Assembly (NCBI GenBank): GCA_013433145.1
Contig: CM024178.1
Span: 4,387,260 to 4,451,259, forward strand
Direction: 5' to 3'
Length of the DNA stretch: 64,000 bases
Source of the DNA: Ascaris suum
Lineage: Eukaryota; Nematoda; Chromadorea; Rhabditida; Ascarididae
Shown: in pieces, positions 1 to 13,500 of the stretch
Numbering within the stretch: position 1 is the stretch's first letter
Layout of the letters: each line of letters begins with the position of its first letter
The notes under the pieces: generated by a model
Database searches by the model: none
Told to the model about the DNA's origin: nothing
The model's input: the letters and a program-made list of their open reading frames with translations, nothing else
Position numbers and translations under genes: made by a program

Positions 1-3000
1 TAGCTGAATTGATGCCACTCTGAAGCTAATTTAATAGCATCTTAGTGATGCACTTCGTACAATCTTTCAATAAGACTGCTCACTCTTCTTCGTCGCAACT
101 CCTATTTCCTTTCCTCCAACCAACGAATCAGCAAGAAATAAGCTGAACAAGGTTGTTCACTTCATACTTACTTGCTCGCACGCAACTCAAATTCATATGA
201 ACGTCAAATGTAAGCGTTGAAAAATTTGTCTCCGATCATAGCCTAATACCTCACCGCTTATAATTTAATTGATTAAATCTCTTTTTATAACCTATAATTC
301 TTATAACTTCACTACCAAATTTCGTTTCGAGTCTAAAGCATTCGCCAACCTTTCTTACCGAACAATGGTAACATTCAACATCGCTTAATCAGCAATCATT
401 AAATAAAATTACAGAATGTGCTAAAAGCGTGCAGAATTGGAGAAGACAAGCTGGCACGACGTATGTTTTTCCATCTAGCTTACATCGTCATACACTTCCA
501 TACGCTTACTTACTAAAAAGAGTTTAAAACAACTGTTTCCCTGATTGCCCACACAGATCTTCATTTTTGTTTGATGGAGTGCGTACGAATTTCAAGCACC
601 ATTAAATGTCTACGACTGTTTTGTAATTCGACGGACCAATGTGAATTATGGGAATGGTGATCACTTTTATAGTTCACAACGCCTCCATAGCTAAATTTTT
701 GAACTTTGGTTTTAAAGGTTTTAGTCGTGAATCGCAGACAAACGCGACACGTTCACAAGCACGACGCTGTTAAAATGTACAGCTTATAAGGCGAATTTGC
801 AAAAATACATAAAAATAAAAGCATTTATGCCATTCACGTTTCATTTCGAGAACATTGAAAAACTACACAGATATGATTTTAACTTTTACAGGAATTCTTC
901 TCACTCGAAAGAAAATTAGAGGAAAAAATAGAAAATTAATAAGAAAATAGGCGTTCCCGACAGATGCCGTCCAATAAGAAGATATGAATAGAGGTTCACA
1001 AAATAGACTGTTGCGATATAAGCATATAGTAAGAATAATGACGGCGATCCCTTCAAAATATCAACGCCCCTCAAACACTCTTTCAGAACCAACGAAAAAA
1101 TTGACAGGAGAAATTGTGCAATGAAAAATCCCTTTAACGCACTACCTAAGATTTATTTACAGCTGCAACGCGGTGTATTTTCAGCGGTGGCATTTGTCAG
1201 TCATTGCGACCCATATTTACCTTTTTGCCTCAGAGGTACAGTGCAATGAGGAATTTTACAGCGAAATATATCTAATATTCATGCAAAATATTGCAATAAT
1301 CGAGTCATATTTGCACACTATACATCCCCAAGCATAAAGCTCACTGCTGCAAACATAAAGAAATATGCAAAACTACAATTGCGTCAAACGCTCAAAAGCG
1401 ACAATTAAACAACATGCTTGATTTGTGATCTCAGCAGAACGGATGATACGACGCATTTCTAGCATTAATCAAAGATGGCTGCACCATTTCGAATGGAAGA
1501 AAAGCGGCTTTGAAGAGAACGCCGCTCTCAGAAAATCAACAGTGCCGACTGGCTCATTGTTTCACTGGTATATTATATCGCACTGCCGTATAATGTCATT
1601 CATTTCAGCTAGAAGTTCCGCGCCCCCATTGAGGTTATCAATATTGTCTAATACTGCACATCGCAGTTATCCATAAAGCCACAGATTGTATACTCCACTC
1701 TTTCCCTTCTGTACTTAATTTAAATAACCGGTCCTCCTTGCCTTCTCATTAAGCATCAAAGAATAAAACATCCTAGTGGAAAAACCACTGACCGATAAAA
1801 CCCATGGCAGGAGTGACCCATAATCCTCACTCTCCACAAAAGAGTATCGTTTCGTACACTTCTAAATATGTTCCCTGCACTAAACGTTGCACAGATATAA
1901 TTAACCGGAAGTGAAATTCCTTCTTGGCATCCACTTCAGGAAGAACCGTTAGTAGATGTTTGTGACATTTGCGTCCTTATCACGAACTGATCGTCACCCA
2001 TCATTTTGGCATTAATCAAAATCATAACATATTGCAAATAGTGCATGGTGCATTTGTTAAGGATCAGAACACTACTGTCCAATCGCCTATTTAGGTGACC
2101 GGCTGCACACATATAAGCACACCGTACAGATGGTACCTCAAGAAGTGGTAATTGAAAATGAGAGAAAGATTTCGCTTTCGATGAGATAAATTCCAAGTAA
2201 GAGATTTTTCTCGCAATGAACGCGACCCATACAATGCAGGAATGAAAATATTCTGAAGATTTTGCAATGAGAGTTTTTTCAGCAAAGGTTTTCAGTTTAG
2301 CTGAGAGTGACCAAAAATCAGTAGGAAAAAATCGAACTGAATGGCTTCCAACGTTTTCTTTTCCAGCAAGTGAGATTCAGATTCTATAAACTGCTGAATG
2401 ATTCACCTCTCTAAATACTGCTCAAACAAAAATCAGACCTATTATATAAACACTTAACGATCTGTAAGAGTGATTCGACCCAACAAAATCAGCGATTCTA
2501 AAATTTTGCATAAACGGGTTGTTGATTGTATGTTCGACAGCGATTAGACGACGGCAATTAGTATTTTATATATAAGGAAGTTGCATAAAGCATTATTCAG
2601 CTCGAGAACGACGGTTGAATGTAATGCGTAGTCGAAATACAACCGGTTTACCAGATGATATTGCAACGGACAATCAAACGAAACGTTGCGAAAATTCTAC
2701 ACAATGATTGAAGGGTTTTTGAAGAAATTTCAACTGAAATGCCGAAAAAAGATAGTGCACAACTTCACGGACTGCGTACGAGCTTAAATTGAGGCAAATA
2801 TAAGGATGTAAGATTACGGAGAATTGTGCGCCGAAAATCTTTTCACCTGCTTGTTCAATAATGCGATAACGTCTATGCAAAAACTTTTGGGCCATTTTTT
2901 CTAAGCTGCCACATAGCTTTATTGTGTGATAGAGTAAAAATTAGTAAAAGGTAAATTAAATGCATAAAACGCCAACATAAAAATATAAAATGCCGGTTAT

Positions 3001-4808
3001 AATTTCCTCATGGATAAATAAAAAACTGTAAAGAATTGCTGATAGCATTACCTTACTGATGATTATTTATTTAACCACTTAAAATTGAACGGCTCCAGTT
3101 AAGAACGCATAATCTACAAATATTTCTGCGCAATGAACGCATCCACATAATAACAGTAAAGGACGAAAATAAACCCTTTGTGAAACAGAAGACAACAACA
3201 GGAGATAGATGTATTGTACTGATGAGAGAGGAGGCCGCAATGAGCCTACTTTGATAAACTTCCGCATATTTCAGTGAGACATTATCTTGGTTTGGGAATG
3301 AGGGTTCGAGCAAATTTAGACTTGTGGATGGGAGAGGGGAGAAAGGAGAATATATAGATGCAATAACCGTCATTCGAATCATAGCAATTAATGCAGGTTC
3401 GTCATCATAATCTTAGATAAAAGTTTATTAATCGCACATATCGATAAAAGGCGAAATGTGCCAGGGATGAGGATGTGAAATGAACCTTACATTTCGCTTA
3501 TCTGATCAATGAATTTCTAATTTATCAACAATAAATACTAAAACATGCAGAAGAATGCTGCCTTTATGTTCCAACTCACCAACCCGATCTATAAATCTTC
3601 TGCAAAAAAAAGCCGTCTTTGTGCGACCCAATTGATTTATATGAAAATCGGGACGATGTGGAATATATGCAAATTTTTTACATCTTTAAATGTCGCACAC
3701 CGTTTTCGCACGAAAGATAGCACTGACCTCCTCATTATATCTATCAAATTTCTTATACATCAACTACTTAAACGTTATATCTCAGCACTTAAACATTAAA
3801 TGAAAATATAAACGTTACACTATGAAGAACACGAAAATTCGAGGACAGTCATTATTATATGACCACGAGAACATCACAACAACTGCGACCACCACCACGT
3901 GAGCACTTCACAACCAGTTCTCAGTTAACAAAGGAATACCACACGAATCGCTCTTATAGCCTCCCGTCGGAACAACCGCAATGACCACGGCCGAATGCAT
4001 ATGTTGGAATCAACCGAAGAACGCTCAAAGCACCGTGGACCGGCACATCCACTGCATAAACAGTGTACCCCATACGCTTAACTGCTTTATCTTCTACTTG
4101 TTATTTGCATTATGGACTACAAGGAAATTGAATTTTTCAAGAAACGAGATGGGAATTTCAGAGTTTTGGGAATGTGAGTTCTTTAAGGGTTATTTTTATT
4201 TCTGCACGGTTACTCATGATCTCTGAAAGTCCCCAACCTCGAATTTTTTGACGGGTTTCTACGTAATTTTGGAGAAATTCCGGGAGGTAGGTGGCAGACT
4301 CCTTCGACTCCCCTCCTGGTAGTTTTTGAAACTTTTGAATTCCAACGTCTTTCAGGATCTCTTCAGTGGCTATCTGCTTCTCCGACAGCAGTGATTCATA
4401 AAAACAAAACTGTTCCTGTTTAATTTTATCAGTCCGAAAATGAGCTTAAGAAAAATGGCTTGTAAAAAAAGAGCAATTGTCGCCGAGAATCCGTACGAAG
4501 CAACCTTAAAAGAAATATGTCAGGATCTGTAAAATGAATGAGAATGAATTCGTTAGACAAAAAATGCAACGAGGTTTTTCGAAAAATTCACTCATAACGG
4601 CAATTTTCGATGGCAATCGTAAAATGTTGCCTATTTTCTAGGATTACAACCGACTCGCATATTGACGATCACTAAATGCAATGATTTATGAGAAGAAATC
4701 TCCTCAGAGAAATGTAAATTTGATCAACTATCAAAAGCTACTTATCATTTAAGGATAAAATGACCAGCAGGTTTGTAGCATCATACATGGTACACATCTT
4801 TCTCTCTT

Positions 4809-4834
4809 TATATATATATATATATATATATATA
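4809..4834. repeat. TA microsatellite
   Basis: About 26 bp of uninterrupted TA dinucleotide repeat. Confidence 0.98.
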
Positions 4835-7532
4835 CAAACGTAAAAATTCCATAAATGCTGCACTTAATCCTAAAGAATACGATTTGCACACAAAAACGCA
4901 CTTAATACCATTCGTCCAAATCGTAAACATGGCACCCAGCTTGTTCGAAATTCGTCCGCTCAGTTCACAGATCGCGTTATTAAGACATTTTGCCAGTACA
5001 TAAAAAAATTTTCCTGCAGAAAACTGCGACAGCTGAATACAGAAAGTAGCATAAATATTATAAATATACTTAGCACACTGCAATGTCGAAACTATCAAAG
5101 AAATTAGGGCGCACCGGAAAATGGAGTTAAAAACAGATATTATATCCATAGCTCGAAAGCGGGTATTATCGAAAAAAGGAATCAGTATTGCATATGACCT
5201 TAATATGACCAGAAATGATATATTTCTATCAGATTTACAACGAATTGTAATGAATTTTCCTGAGGCGAAGCAACTAATTACAAATAAACACTATGCAAAG
5301 CATCGGCATTATGACTAACCAACGATCTTTTACTCCAAAAAAAACATATAAAGCAACTACTCGTTGAAGAAAAATTCCCCTTCGCCATTTCGACTCAGAA
5401 ATCATATGCAAACAATAGACTGCATGGAATGGATCAGGCATAAAAACATATATACGAACGCGTTCACACTTTACGAGAATATTCCTAGGAGCGAATGTTA
5501 ATGTTATTGCCCTACGACCATCCTGTTTCATTCAACCACTCACGTTATTTCGAAATGCTTCATCCAACCTTAGATGGTGGACGACGGAGAAACAAAGCAA
5601 CTGAGGAGAACCTTCAACCTACGACGGTATTCACCTATACCGATAAAGGTTCTTCCGAATTCTCAATAAGCGCAGAGGGCCGGTCCGTATACTTCCTTCC
5701 TTTCCTCATTAGTTTCATATTTTCATGTCGATCTTCGTGTTTAAAAGATTACCAGCACAGTTGAGGATGAATGGCTCGCGACAACAAATACAACGACAAC
5801 AGCCCGGAATGAACAGCTATAATGACAAAGAGATGTTAACAGAAAATCACCGCAGAAAAAAATTAAGTTTTCAGGGCATCTCCTTTATTATTCTTTAATA
5901 TCAACAACGCAATATCGTTAAACAATTATCATAGTCATATCTGACCCCTAAAAAGTATTTTCTGTAATGGAGGTATTAGGCGTAGAAATCATTTCAATGG
6001 CCGAGGACTTCCTGTCTACAAACGATCGAATAATATGGAAAGAATGAAGTGAACATCTTTAATAATCGAAATTAAGGCTTGAAGTAAAAAAATGTCATTG
6101 AAACGTAGCATGGAATCATTTGAAGTGATAAACCGAGTGGCGAAATCCATCGAAGCGTTACAAAGAAGTGAAATAGACGATTATTCGACAAACTGCAAAC
6201 GCAGCAAATAACAGGAAATGAGTTCAACAAGAAATTCTTTTCATAGGACCTTGGTTAGTGAATACTTGCTATACTGAACACAAATTTCATCTATAAAGAA
6301 AAAATTTGAAAATAATGCCGAATTATTGAAGCACAGAAGAAAAACATCTGAGTATTTGATGACTTATGTTTGGTGAAGTAAAGAAGAAACCGGGACTGGT
6401 TGTGCTACTAGAGCAGCTTCAAATCGAATATCGGTTCGTTCTTGTGGAACAGGACAAAAGAAAAGCACAGAAATACTCAAAGAGGATATGAAAAAAAATG
6501 AACCGATTGCTTCTAAACACGCTGAAAAAAGTCATGTGCCAAAATGCGATGTGACAATTAGTGATAAAAGAAATTGATTCGTTATTGAGATTTATAGAAG
6601 ATTGCAGATAGAACATCAAAAAGACAAGGAATGCCAAAAACATGATCTGAAAGGAATGAGTATTGGTAAGCAGAGTCTGCCCGGCCATAAGAGTATGCAT
6701 CCTTTATGCATATCACAGCAGTCTGTAAATTAAAAGAATGCACATATTGCGGCTAATGGACAACAGTTTACTGCGTATCCTTACAACGCCCAACAAAAGC
6801 TTTGAGAGTGCACATGAGCAGAACTTGTATGAATAAATCCAGCAATCGATGAGTTCAAAAGTGACGAATAAACTGTATGTTTGAACTGATCACTGGAAGA
6901 GTTTGTTATAGAAAATTTGCATATTCGATAAACAAATCTCATTCGATCTTTTACCATTATTTATCAACGCTATATTGAAGAAAAAAATAATGACTTTATT
7001 TGTGCCCTAATTTAATCTTCAGATAAACACGTTTTCGAACCGTGGATGCTAACAGTTCGTCAACGCATTTGATGTTTTTGACTTTTTGGTCATTGATAAG
7101 CGATAGGAAACCTTTAAACTTCGACAGGGAAAACAACGCTATGTGCTTATGCAGAGTTAACCTCTTTCGAAAGCTGTCACACAATGGCAACTGCTAAAAG
7201 AAAGGCAGCCCAATACTGCTGACACTAAGGTAACGATCAACCGAACGTACAAGAAATTTGCAAAGGGATGGTTGCTACAAAACCGCATATAAAAACGAAT
7301 ATGATCGTCTATAGTATAAAACAAGGCAAAGGTAGAAAATGTTGCATGAAATCAAGCAGAATTCCTTTGCGTGAGTGGAAACGTTGAGGGTAAAGCCCCT
7401 TCTGGAGAATTAGAGACTTCCATAATCACAAGAAGCGTATGCTATCGGCTGTAACATACGCAATCAAGAACATATTTGAAAATGTTTTACTGCATTGTGT
7501 ACATCTAGTCAAAAACCCTGCAGCAAGCAGAA

Positions 7533-7622
7533 ACGTACACATAGATAAACACGCAGATGCACACGAGCATACGCACATACATACACGCACACGTACATCC
7601 ACACATACATACAAACATATGC
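7533..7622. repeat. AC/ACAT-rich simple repeat
   Basis: Degenerate run of CACA, CATA and CGCACA units on the plus strand, creating Cys/Val/Tyr-rich chance open frames on the minus strand. Confidence 0.8.
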
Positions 7623-10113
7623 GTGACAAATGCACGTACAAAAGAACATAGAGAACAACCCTCCTAGAAATGCGTCTTGAAAATTACGATCAAAATGAAT
7701 AAAAAACAGCTGAGTAGTAAGTTCAACAGAGGCCATAAATGCTACGATAGAAATTGCTGCACGCAAAATTCGTTTGGAGTTCTGATCAAAAATGACTGGA
7801 ACAAGTAATCACTATTTATTTCCTTTTTGTTCCTATCGAAAACCAGATAGAACAACGAATTTCTAGCTATTTGCAATCTACTTAGCATATTTCGAGCTAT
7901 AATTTCTAACGATACTAAAATAACAGTCAAGAGCAAACAAGTTCAACCTAGATAAATCCGATAGTGCCGATCGAGAGAAATCTAAAATGGAAGTAATAAT
8001 GTATGAGAGGGTGATTAGAGTGGTTCTACTAAAAGGTTTTTCGCTTTTGGCTATATGCTCGGCGCCAAAAGACGAACATTGCAGTAAAAATGACCGATGG
8101 ATATATAAAAATAGAATACATGAACATTCGAAAATTAGGTGTTTATGAGAGCCAAAGAGATGTTGAGAGATGAAAATTGACTTAAAGACAGATGCCCAAA
8201 CAATGTGTTCAACAAGAGGATTAAACAATCTTTTAAAACAGATTAAAAATTATACCGCACAACTACGACAGGCACCAGAAGATAGGAGGACGGAGGCGTT
8301 GATTCGATAGCCTCGAAAAATGATAAAAGGGAGGGCGGCCATTGATTGCAGTAGCTAGAGATGCACTTATAAATGCCAAAAAATGTCATAGTTTCACACC
8401 ACACTGGAGAAACATTTGAACAACAATCCTTTTGCAGCAAAAACGTCACGCGAACTGTTGTAAGGAAACAGCATTGAGAATATTCAGCATTCCTTGTAAG
8501 TTACGCATATTTTCGTTGAATTTTTCAAAAAAGGGAGATGTCCCTTTGATATGAACGATAAACAGGGTGGCGTGGCACCTCTTCCTTCCTCCCCTTCTTC
8601 CTTGTTCCCTTTTATATTGCACATCATAGACCATAACGTCGACCTTCAACTCCATACAAAGATAAGTGGGAATAAAGACATCGAAAATACATATTCAAAT
8701 CACTGTGCCATCTTCCCAAGGGCGATTAATCTGAGCTATTGATCTTTTATCTCGGTTATTAATTACTCCATTGGGTTTCGCACAAAACTAAGCAAACTTT
8801 TTAACAAGCAATAGTATATCACCGTGCTTTACTATGAAGCACTCGGTTGAGCAGACTTTTTGGGTCGATATAATCGTAATATTCGCACAAGCATCTTTAA
8901 GAGACTTCTGAATCCAACAGTCATTACTCTCATTTGCATATTTTTCAAAGTTATTCATTCTAAAGCAACCACTAAGGGAATCTTTGAACAAAAACATCAC
9001 CATTCGATCGTTGAATCATGATGTTACATTGAAAGGATCAGAAAACAATTTTATACAATATAATGTGGCAATTTATTTTATTCTTTTATTGATATATTTT
9101 GCTGGGTAATGAAGACTGTCAAGTGAAAAAAAAAACATTTTTCGGCGAAGAAAACGTAGATATCTATCTTTTTGATTTTTAAGGCGCTTCAATAGGTTTC
9201 TATGCGAAATGAGTGAACAAAAGCTGAGGAACATAAAATGAAAAGGAACAAAATGAAAAAAAAAAGGAGAAAAATAATAAGCAAAACAATGGAGGGAAAA
9301 AAAGAGGAGCGAAATAATTATATTCGACGGCATCATAAGGAAATCTGCTTGAGGAGAGCTCATAAAGCATAATCATTTCTAATTCTGCAGATTGGAGCAA
9401 ACACAGATAAATATCAACATCACTGGAATAACGACCAAAAAGTTAGACAGGGTTGCAGAGAAGAAACTGGAGAAAATATGGCTCAACGGTCAGAACACCT
9501 CCCTCCATCCTGCTGGCAAAGTTCATAAATCTTGCGACTGCAGTGAACAACTAAAAGCAACTTGTGGAGTGCAAGAAAGGATATAATAAATAATAAATGT
9601 AAGCGTACATATATATTCTTTATATATATAGAAACTATCGAAATGCATCATGTTCGGTGAGGAGCACAATGATGCCTTCGCGGTGAGAAGGGGTATTGTG
9701 TTGAAGATGAATAAATCAGCGCAGAAATGATCGTTTCATTCAATGTTACGGGCATTACCATGAATGGCATACAATAGAACTATTTGCGGTCTTGCGCTGA
9801 CGCACCCCCAACCGGCTAGAGAAGGGGCTGAGATTGAAGAAAAAGGACAAGAGGTGGTGTGCAAGCATGCTTTCAAATTTGTTAATGATCTTTTCGGTGT
9901 GCCAGTCAAGCAGTTTGCACATTTCACAAACAATGAAGGAATCGTGACGAGTTTACCTTACTTGCATAAAAAACTCAAAATTCAAAAACTCTCAACAGTG
10001 CAAAGATGCATGAAAACGGTTCGGAAATAAATAAATGATCCACAATTCAATTATTCGTCCATGAATGACTGCCACCTCTCCCCAATATTATGCCACTCAA
10101 CGGAAGTGCTAAC

Positions 10114-10146
10114 CAGTGATCGCAAAATGCCAGATGAAGTCTCCAT
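10114..10146 (-). CDS. Possible dkf mini-exon following exon 13 (weak)
   Basis: This 33-nt segment has a good acceptor (gggtttcag) and a donor G|GTTAGC that resembles the donor of exon 13. In the phase left by exon 13 it reads D-GDFIWHFAIT. A Trp followed by x-x-Ala-Ile is what the last PH helix should contain. The helix before the Trp would be unusually short, and a second frame (METSSGILRSLV) is also open. I therefore list it only as a candidate. Confidence 0.15.
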
Positions 10147-10403
10147 CTGAAACCCATCTGGGGCAATAAAACCATTTTACGGTCTCTAGCCGGCGCTCTT
10201 TCTCTTTTCTCCTCTTTATCTCTCTCTACTCCGCGTTCAAGATTGGCTCGAATTTCTTGATCAAAGATCAGCACAGTTACGGCGAAAAATAGCGAAGAAA
10301 AAAAATGAACAGTCCATCGCTACTTCCTTCATAAAGCCATAAAATATCGTAAATTAGGAATTGATTCTTTTGTGGCAGAGAGTAATAAGAAAACAGAACT
10401 AAC

Positions 10404-10518
10404 CGATGAAGTATGTGCAACCTTGTGTTTTGATCTCGAAATAATGTGTTAATTCGTGCTTCAACGCCCGATGATTCTCCACCACATTAACATCGAGGAT
10501 TTCATTCAATGGCAGTTC
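10404..10518 (-). CDS. dkf-2: dkf exon 13: PH domain, later strands; last exon found
   Basis: The exon opens after attcgtaacag with [20 protein letters not shown], then [18 protein letters not shown], ending G|GTTAGT in phase 1. Human PKD has EIPLSEILSLE...HCFEITTANVVYYVGE at this place. The C-terminal PH helix with its invariant Trp should follow, then the kinase domain. Neither is confidently found below this point, so the coding sequence is incomplete at its 3' side. Confidence 0.94.
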
Positions 10519-13500
10519 CTGTTACGAATTTTAGACATATATTTAATATTAGTGGTACTATACTTAAAAAAAACAAATGTCAAAATCGAGCAAACGATTT
10601 CAGTTGATCGTGAGGTTCGCATCAATCCTTAACAATTGATATCAATCTTGGACGTTTATTTTCTCCACTTTACGATCTCGCAAATCACAGCCCGATTTTA
10701 ATGAAGTAACAACACCGCAGAAGGGAGATAAAAAGTTAAAATAAAAGGAAAAAGTCTTTCATCCAGTGATGTATCCCCACCAGTCATCGGATGGAGTCGC
10801 ACCCAAGTCTAGGTATTCAAGAGGGAGAGGGCGAGGGGTTGAGTTCGTCATGAAACAATTAGAATATTTATTAAAGGAAGGTGTGTTCCGAAAAAATACG
10901 TTTGTGCTCGGGAGATCGAAAAACAACGCAAATGCAAGCATACCTTCCCGAATCAACCGCAGAAACGTTCAACAATTGAAATGACCATATTTGTGGAGCA
11001 TTATTTGGGTCCTCTATTGCCGTTATACTTCTACTGCCATAATTACTGATAAGTAACTTTCCTATTATAATGCAACAGCTTTCTTCACAGCCATGGCCTA
11101 CCTGTATTAAAGTTCGCAATTTCAAATACTAAATTCACATTTTTGATGCAAAATCGCCCCTCCCTTTCACATTGGCAAAATTCATAAGGGACTATCCATG
11201 CCCAACTGTCCATACAAACAAATACACCTGCCAAGTAAAGCTGCATAATTAAAGGGAGATGGCAGAGAAGGAGCAAATTGCAATAAATGTTTGGTTTCAA
11301 TATGACCTACTGTGACAAAAATATTTGTGAATTTAAGCAATTTATGAGCGAGAATTGATATCGGTGATCATCGAATATCTCTGAAGACATATCAACACAA
11401 ATGAAACCTAACACAAATAAAGTCATAGATTTCAGCCTTCAAAATGGCGACGAGTTTCCCGACCTCTAAATGTCAACCGAAATATTGAGCAGAAATTTCT
11501 TTCAATTTTCCATACAGCGCACTTGTACATGGCAAACCGATGCAACCATATTGTACCGCAACTAATCGGTGCTGTTATGCGATCGCAAGAATCTTGTAAC
11601 TTAAACGGTTGACACTATACGGATAAAGAAACGTTTTGAAAAGCAAAAAAACGTTGTTGTCTGGTTGGCGCGATATGCGCCTTTTGGAATTTTTCCCTTC
11701 AAATCGACGATATGAATACCAAAAACAATGCGATAACGCTCCTCACAATTTTTTCCACCTCACGGTTCTGTTGCACAAATCCTTAATCGGACATATGCTC
11801 TGGAACTGTAGTCGAAAAAATTGGAAAAGTCGAGAAAAAGCTACAAAATATCAACATGCCAATTAGAGGCACTCTTAAGTGCAAATAATAATTAAAAAAC
11901 GGCCGACTACAACTAAACTATGGATAGCAAATCACCCTATTGCACAGCTTTTAGAGTTTACCCAACAAACATGGCTCAAAAACAAACGCGCACATCATAC
12001 CCAATAGACCTCACTACAATAATTTCACCATACCAGTTCTACTTCGTAGATTCAAAAAGACAGTGCACACAACGGTATTCTATATGAGGATAAGAACGAC
12101 ATCACTAAAATGTGCTCTTTGTGCAGAAAATTGCACAAAAGGATGGAAAAATTCTTGAAAAAGAAAACACATTGAAGCAGCACAATTTATTCTCGAATTA
12201 ATGAATACAGAATTCACTCATTTCTCGTGGGGAAGAGCGGTGGTCGTTCTCGGCTGGTAAATCACGTCTCTAACGAATTCAAATGCGAATTATCTTTTTT
12301 TAAACCGACACAGTTAACAGCAAAATAAAAGCTCGAAAATGTATAATAAATACGTCGAAAATATTTCAATAAAGTGATAAACAAACCGAACAAAAGTGAA
12401 CAGCTATAAATTAATTAACCTTATAATAGCGAGTGGAAATCTCATCTTGATACATTACAATCGATTTCGTATCCAGTCTCCAATAATGTTTCTTCCTCTG
12501 AAATAAAAAAAATTTAGACTTACAATAAAAAGTGGAAAAGCGCACCAGAAGAGAAGGTACGATATGTGCTTTTGGAATTACGCTTAAGAGTGTGTTCGCT
12601 TTTGTAAACTGTTTTCAATTAAACAAAAATAAGTGATTATGCAATGTTATCTCAACTGATTCGACGATTTACATGGATCCGTATTTCCGAATCCAAAAGT
12701 CGGAGAAGTCCATCCACCGACGCAAAACGCATTTCACCGATCGTAAAGCATTTGCCAAACTTTCAACAACATCCTACAATGCACGATGAATCCTCGAAAC
12801 TCGTAACTCTGGTTTCAATAGCTGTCGAGTAGGAACCATCAGACATCAACTACAAAGACGCACAGACACAAACTTACTACGAAGCGCTTTGTAGGTGAGA
12901 AAGAGCAAGTCGTCTGGGAATTTCTCCGCGAGAAAGTTTTCCATCGTTTTTTTTCTAATCGCTCACTGCAGAGAATCGAAAAAAATGGGTAATCCTAATC
13001 GTGATATCATCAGTCAGCTCACCGTTTCAGCAAATTATTCACTTTGGAGAAGAATCAATATTGTAAAAAAACTAAACAAAATTTCGTCGCAAAATCTATA
13101 AGAGCCTTATTTCATATATTTCTAGACAGCTCGATCGATGAAGTCCTTATTCCCACCACTCGTCTATCATCATAATTACTGGTTGATTCGAATACAATCA
13201 TCTTCTGAACCAATTTAGCCAATCTCATGAAAAGATGTCGATGAAATGTCATAACAACTAATGCACAGCTAAATTTAATGGTAAGCTAACAAAAAAAGAG
13301 GCAGTAGAAAAGCGCGGCACAAATACTGATGTAGCATGGATCCTAGGGTTCTTTATTCACACTTTCAAAAAATAAACGACATAGGGCATTATGCGCAGAG
13401 AGGACTCGAATCTTTTGCATTATATAGTCATGAAAACATTTATGAGATCCAAGCTACAAATAGTGGCCAGCAAAAATGCTCGCAATACCTCAAAGTTTAA

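Larger units (their letters stand above)
1..10403. other. Downstream flank/intron of dkf, no confirmed gene
   Basis: If the kinase domain lies beyond base 1, this is intronic. I searched the minus strand for PKD kinase motifs and acceptor-phase combinations and found none convincing. Contents are a TA array at 4809-4834, an AC-rich tract near 7533-7622, scattered poly-A and poly-T, and short open frames on both strands. A plus-strand open frame at 9764-10030 and another near 5495-5764 look somewhat coding but match nothing I know. Confidence 0.6.

Noticed and set aside
1648..1713. Minus-strand segment reading SVALWITAMC in the phase left by exon 13
   Set aside because: It resembles the PH end helix only in the Trp and Ala spacing, the acceptor is weak, and it is nearly 9 kb away. 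It is not distinguishable from chance.
5495..5764. Plus-strand open frames near DGGRRRNKATEENLQP
   Set aside because: Two plus frames look equally protein-like and neither matches a family I know.
6420..6733. Long open minus-strand frames after acceptor taatttacag
   Set aside because: The open frame in phase does not resemble PKD, the phase is wrong for exon 13, and no donor is convincing.
9764..10030. 88-codon plus-strand open frame starting MAYNRTICGL
   Set aside because: No homology recognised, an equally open minus frame overlaps it, and there are no supporting splice or promoter signals.
10871..11125. Minus-strand open frame with an immunoglobulin-like string (W-S-F-Q-L-L-N-V...D-S-G-R-Y-A-C)
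   Set aside because: It sits inside intron 12 between two confirmed PH exons on the same strand. Only half a domain is present, no partner exon was found, and a GTATGC donor cuts the motif. Probably coincidence, though worth a protein search.
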